36,398 nucleotides of DNA. Origin: Eubacterium barkeri (GTDB taxonomy: Bacteria > Bacillota > Clostridia > Eubacteriales > Eubacteriaceae). The translations under genes and the position numbers were made by a program. This document shows, piece by piece, positions 33,592 through 36,398 of this stretch. The first letter of the stretch is position 1, and each line of letters opens with the position of its first letter. The notes under the pieces are model-generated. The model made no database searches. It was not told the origin of the DNA and saw only the letters and a program-made list of their open reading frames with translations. Location: positions 1 through 36,398 of the forward strand of contig NZ_FNOU01000025.1 in NCBI RefSeq assembly GCF_900107125.1, written 5' to 3'.

Positions 33592-35667
33592 GTGCCTAGA
33601 GAATATAGCTTAGAAAAAACAAGAAATATCGGGATCATGGCGCATATCGATGCTGGGAAGACGACCACCACCGAACGTATCCTTTTTTATTCCGGAAAGA
33701 TCCATAAGATTGGCGAAACCCACGACGGTGGCGCCCAGATGGACTGGATGGAACAGGAACAGGAACGTGGGATCACCATTACTTCCGCAGCGACGACCTG
33801 CCACTGGAAGGGGAACCGAATCAATATTATCGATACCCCTGGCCATGTGGACTTTACGGTGGAAGTGGAACGTTCTTTGCGTGTTTTAGATGGCTCCGTT
33901 GCCGTCTTCTGCGCAAAGGGTGGTGTTGAACCGCAATCCGAAACCGTTTGGCGTCAGGCGGACCAGTACAATGTTCCGCGTATGGTCTATATCAATAAGA
34001 TGGATATTACCGGAGCCGATTTTTACCACGCAGTGGATATGATCCGGGATCGCCTGGGTGCCCACCCGGTCTGCATTCAATTACCCATTGGTAAGGAAGC
34101 AGACTTTATCGGCATCATCGATCTGGTCACCATGAAGGCTGAAATCTACAAGGATGATTTAGGTGAAGATTTCGAAATCACCGATATCCCTGAAAATATG
34201 CAGGAAGAAGCTGAAGAGTATCGCGATAAGATGCTGGAAGCCCTGTCCGAAGTGGATGAAACCATCATGGAAAAATACCTGGAAGGTGAAGCGGTTACTG
34301 AAGAAGAAATCAAAGCTGCCATCCGTAAAGGGACCTGTAATGTTGAAATGGTTGCCGTCACCTGTGGTTCTTCTTACAAGAACAAAGGGGTTCAGATGAT
34401 GCTGGATGCCGTGGTGGATTATATGCCATCACCTCTGGATGTTGCCGCTATTAAAGGAACTAATCCGAAGACTGAAGAAGAGGACGAACGTATCGCAAGT
34501 GATGATGCCCCATTCTCCGCTTTAGCCTTCAAGATTATGACCGACCCCTATGTTGGGAAGCTGGCCTTTATGCGTGTGTACTCCGGGACAGCAGAAGCTG
34601 GCTCTTATGTCAGCAACTCATCCAAGGGCAAGCGTGAACGTCTGGGACGTATCCTGCAGATGCATGCCAATCACCGTGAAGAAATCACCAAGGTTTATAC
34701 CGGTGATATCGTCGCTGCTGTTGGCCTGAAGGATACCACCACCGGGGATACCCTGTGCGATATGGATCATCCCATCGTACTGGAATCCATGGTCTTCCCG
34801 GAACCGGTTATCGATGTTGCCATCGAACCGAAGACCAAGGCTGGTCAGGAAAAAATGACCGTTGCCCTGCAGAAGCTGGCAGAAGAAGATCCGACCTTCC
34901 GTACCCATACCGATGAAGAAACCGGCCAGACCATTATTTCTGGGATGGGTGAACTTCATCTCGATATCATTATCGACCGGATGCTGCGTGAATTTAAGGT
35001 GGAAGCCAATATCGGTCAGCCTCAGGTTGCTTATAAAGAAACTATCACCAAGACGGTTGATGCTGAAGGGAAATTTGCCCGTCAGTCCGGTGGTCGGGGT
35101 CAGTATGGTCACTGCCTGATCACATTGGAACCCCTGGAAGCCGGTTCTGGCTTCGTCTTTGAAAATAAGACAGTGGGTGGTTCCATTCCAAAGGAATATA
35201 TCAACCCAATTCAGCAGGGGATTCAGGAAGCCATGCAGAACGGCGTCCTGGCCGGCTACCCGGTTTTAGACATCAAGGCATCGGTCTATGATGGCTCCTA
35301 CCATGAAGTCGACTCCTCAGAAATGGCCTTTAAGGTGGCAGGGTCCATGGCTTTTAAAAACGGGATGCGTAAAGCAGATCCTGTGATTATGGAACCTGTG
35401 TTCAAGCTGGAAGTTGTTATTCCTGAAGAATACATGGGCGATGTTATGGGGGATATTAACTCCCGTCGTGGCCGTGTTGAAGGGATGGAAATGCGTGCAG
35501 GTGCCCAGGTTATTAATGGGATGGTGCCGCTGTCCGAAATGTTTGGGTACGCCACTTCTTTGAGAAGTAAGACCCAGGGACGTGGTGTCTACACCATGCA
35601 GTTCTCCCACTATGAAGCAGTGCCTAAGAGCGTTGCAGAAAAAATCATGGAAGGTAAAGCCAAATAA
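33592..35667 (+). CDS. fusA: Elongation factor G
   Basis: Translocase GTPase, 691 aa. Canonical G motifs: AHIDAGKTT (G1), the RGITI switch I, DTPGHVDF (G3) with the catalytic histidine, and NKMD (G4). This contrasts with the paralogue at 7413. Starts at GTG 33592 with AAGGAG (33580-33585) 6 nt upstream. Third ribosome-related gene of the str operon after rpsL and rpsG. Confidence 0.98.
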   Translation: MPREYSLEKTRNIGIMAHIDAGKTTTTERILFYSGKIHKIGETHDGGAQMDWMEQEQERGITITSAATTCHWKGNRINIIDTPGHVDFTVEVERSLRVLDGSVAVFCAKGGVEPQSETVWRQADQYNVPRMVYINKMDITGADFYHAVDMIRDRLGAHPVCIQLPIGKEADFIGIIDLVTMKAEIYKDDLGEDFEITDIPENMQEEAEEYRDKMLEALSEVDETIMEKYLEGEAVTEEEIKAAIRKGTCNVEMVAVTCGSSYKNKGVQMMLDAVVDYMPSPLDVAAIKGTNPKTEEEDERIASDDAPFSALAFKIMTDPYVGKLAFMRVYSGTAEAGSYVSNSSKGKRERLGRILQMHANHREEITKVYTGDIVAAVGLKDTTTGDTLCDMDHPIVLESMVFPEPVIDVAIEPKTKAGQEKMTVALQKLAEEDPTFRTHTDEETGQTIISGMGELHLDIIIDRMLREFKVEANIGQPQVAYKETITKTVDAEGKFARQSGGRGQYGHCLITLEPLEAGSGFVFENKTVGGSIPKEYINPIQQGIQEAMQNGVLAGYPVLDIKASVYDGSYHEVDSSEMAFKVAGSMAFKNGMRKADPVIMEPVFKLEVVIPEEYMGDVMGDINSRRGRVEGMEMRAGAQVINGMVPLSEMFGYATSLRSKTQGRGVYTMQFSHYEAVPKSVAEKIMEGKAK

Positions 35668-35736
35668 GGCGTTACCCTTTTCTTAAACATAAGTCTGGAT
35701 AACAGATACGAAAATTTACTAAAGGAGAAAAATCAA

Positions 35737-36398
35737 ATGGCAAAAGCAAAATTTGAAAGATCCAAACCCCATGTTAACATTGGTACCATTGGTCACGTCG
35801 ACCACGGTAAAACCACTCTGACCGCAGCAATCACCACCGTATTAAACAAACGTTACGGTTCTGGTGAAGCGGTTGCCTTCGAAAACATCGATAAGGCTCC
35901 CGAAGAAAGAGAACGTGGGATCACCATCTCCACCGCTCACGTGGAATATGAAACCCCTGAACGTCACTACGCTCATGTGGACTGCCCGGGCCATGCCGAC
36001 TACGTCAAAAACATGATCACCGGTGCCGCTCAGATGGACGGTGCTATCCTGGTTGTTTCCGCTGCTGATGGCCCCATGCCTCAGACACGTGAACATATCC
36101 TCCTGTCCCGTCAGGTTGGCGTGCCCTACATCATCGTCTTCTTAAACAAAGCCGACATGGTGGATGACGAAGAATTACTCGAACTGGTTGAAATGGAAGT
36201 GCGTGAACTCTTAGACGAATATGAATTCCCAGGAGATGACACACCCATTGTTATTGGTTCTGCACTGAAAGCTCTGGAAGATCCCGATGGGGAATGGGGC
36301 GACAAGATCGTTGAACTTATGGAAGAAGTCGACAAATATATTCCGGAACCGGAACGTGACACCGATAAACCCTTCCTGATGCCTGTGGAAGACGTCTT
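35737..36398 (+). CDS. tuf: Elongation factor Tu, 5' part (cut by the window end)
   Basis: Delivers aminoacyl-tRNA to the ribosome. The first 220 codons are present: GHVDHGKTT (G1), [14 protein letters not shown] (G3) with catalytic His, and NKAD (G4). The frame is still open at the last base. AAAGGAG precedes the ATG by about 9 nt. The 69-nt gap after fusA has no clear promoter or terminator, so it is probably the last gene of the str operon. Confidence 0.97.
   Translation, partial: MAKAKFERSKPHVNIGTIGHVDHGKTTLTAAITTVLNKRYGSGEAVAFENIDKAPEERERGITISTAHVEYETPERHYAHVDCPGHADYVKNMITGAAQMDGAILVVSAADGPMPQTREHILLSRQVGVPYIIVFLNKADMVDDEELLELVEMEVRELLDEYEFPGDDTPIVIGSALKALEDPDGEWGDKIVELMEEVDKYIPEPERDTDKPFLMPVEDV

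Overview
This window is a chromosomal segment of an anaerobic, low-to-medium GC Gram-positive bacterium. It most resembles a Clostridia member near the Eubacterium/Acetobacterium group, but that placement is inference. Supporting signs are the dnaX-ybaB-recR order, an HPr carrying the regulatory Ser46, a YtxH/DUF948 pair, an L7Ae-family gene between rpoC and rpsL, strong purine-rich ribosome binding sites, and anaerobe redox genes (rubrerythrin, a CoA-disulfide-reductase-type fusion). No phage, insertion sequence, CRISPR, tRNA or rRNA was found.

Layout. 1-1.4 kb: the 3' end of a protein built from a 48-bp tandem repeat converges on an EamA transporter gene, sharing a bidirectional terminator. 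1.5-7.3 kb: dnaX, ybaB, recR, ptsI, ptsH, ytxH and a DUF948 gene form a co-directional run ended by a terminator. 7.4-9.5 kb: an EF-G-like GTPase. 9.6-12.9 kb: a four-domain sulfur/CoA redox fusion and a Crp/Fnr regulator. The fusion promoter has a GTGA-type palindrome where a class II activator would bind, and the regulator has the matching R-E-x-x-x-R recognition helix. 13-16.6 kb: murI, trpS and a GT-C-like membrane protein. 16.6-17.2 kb: rubrerythrin on the minus strand.

17.3-20.7 kb holds the most interesting accessory locus. It encodes a VTC-type polyphosphate polymerase domain protein, a DUF4956 membrane protein overlapping it, and a lipoprotein with a beta-helix of Cthe_2159 type. Four short direct repeats at 10-11 bp spacing lie upstream, which looks like a response-regulator array. 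I infer a membrane-associated anionic-polymer system with an extracellular carbohydrate-binding partner. A dCACHE-PAS-GGDEF diguanylate cyclase converges on this operon with only 8 bp between stop codons.

22.7-24.3 kb: a ClC H+/anion exchanger with a C-terminal TrkA-C domain. 24.3-36.4 kb: rpoB, rpoC, L7Ae-like, rpsL, rpsG, fusA and tuf (cut by the window end). rpoB is not preceded by rplJ-rplL. It has its own strong promoter and a leader of about 260 nt containing an intrinsic terminator and a 12-nt duplicated segment that could drive attenuation. The str operon has its own consensus promoter with an inverted repeat at the predicted start site, and the 183-nt rpsL-rpsG spacer folds on paper into five consecutive hairpins.
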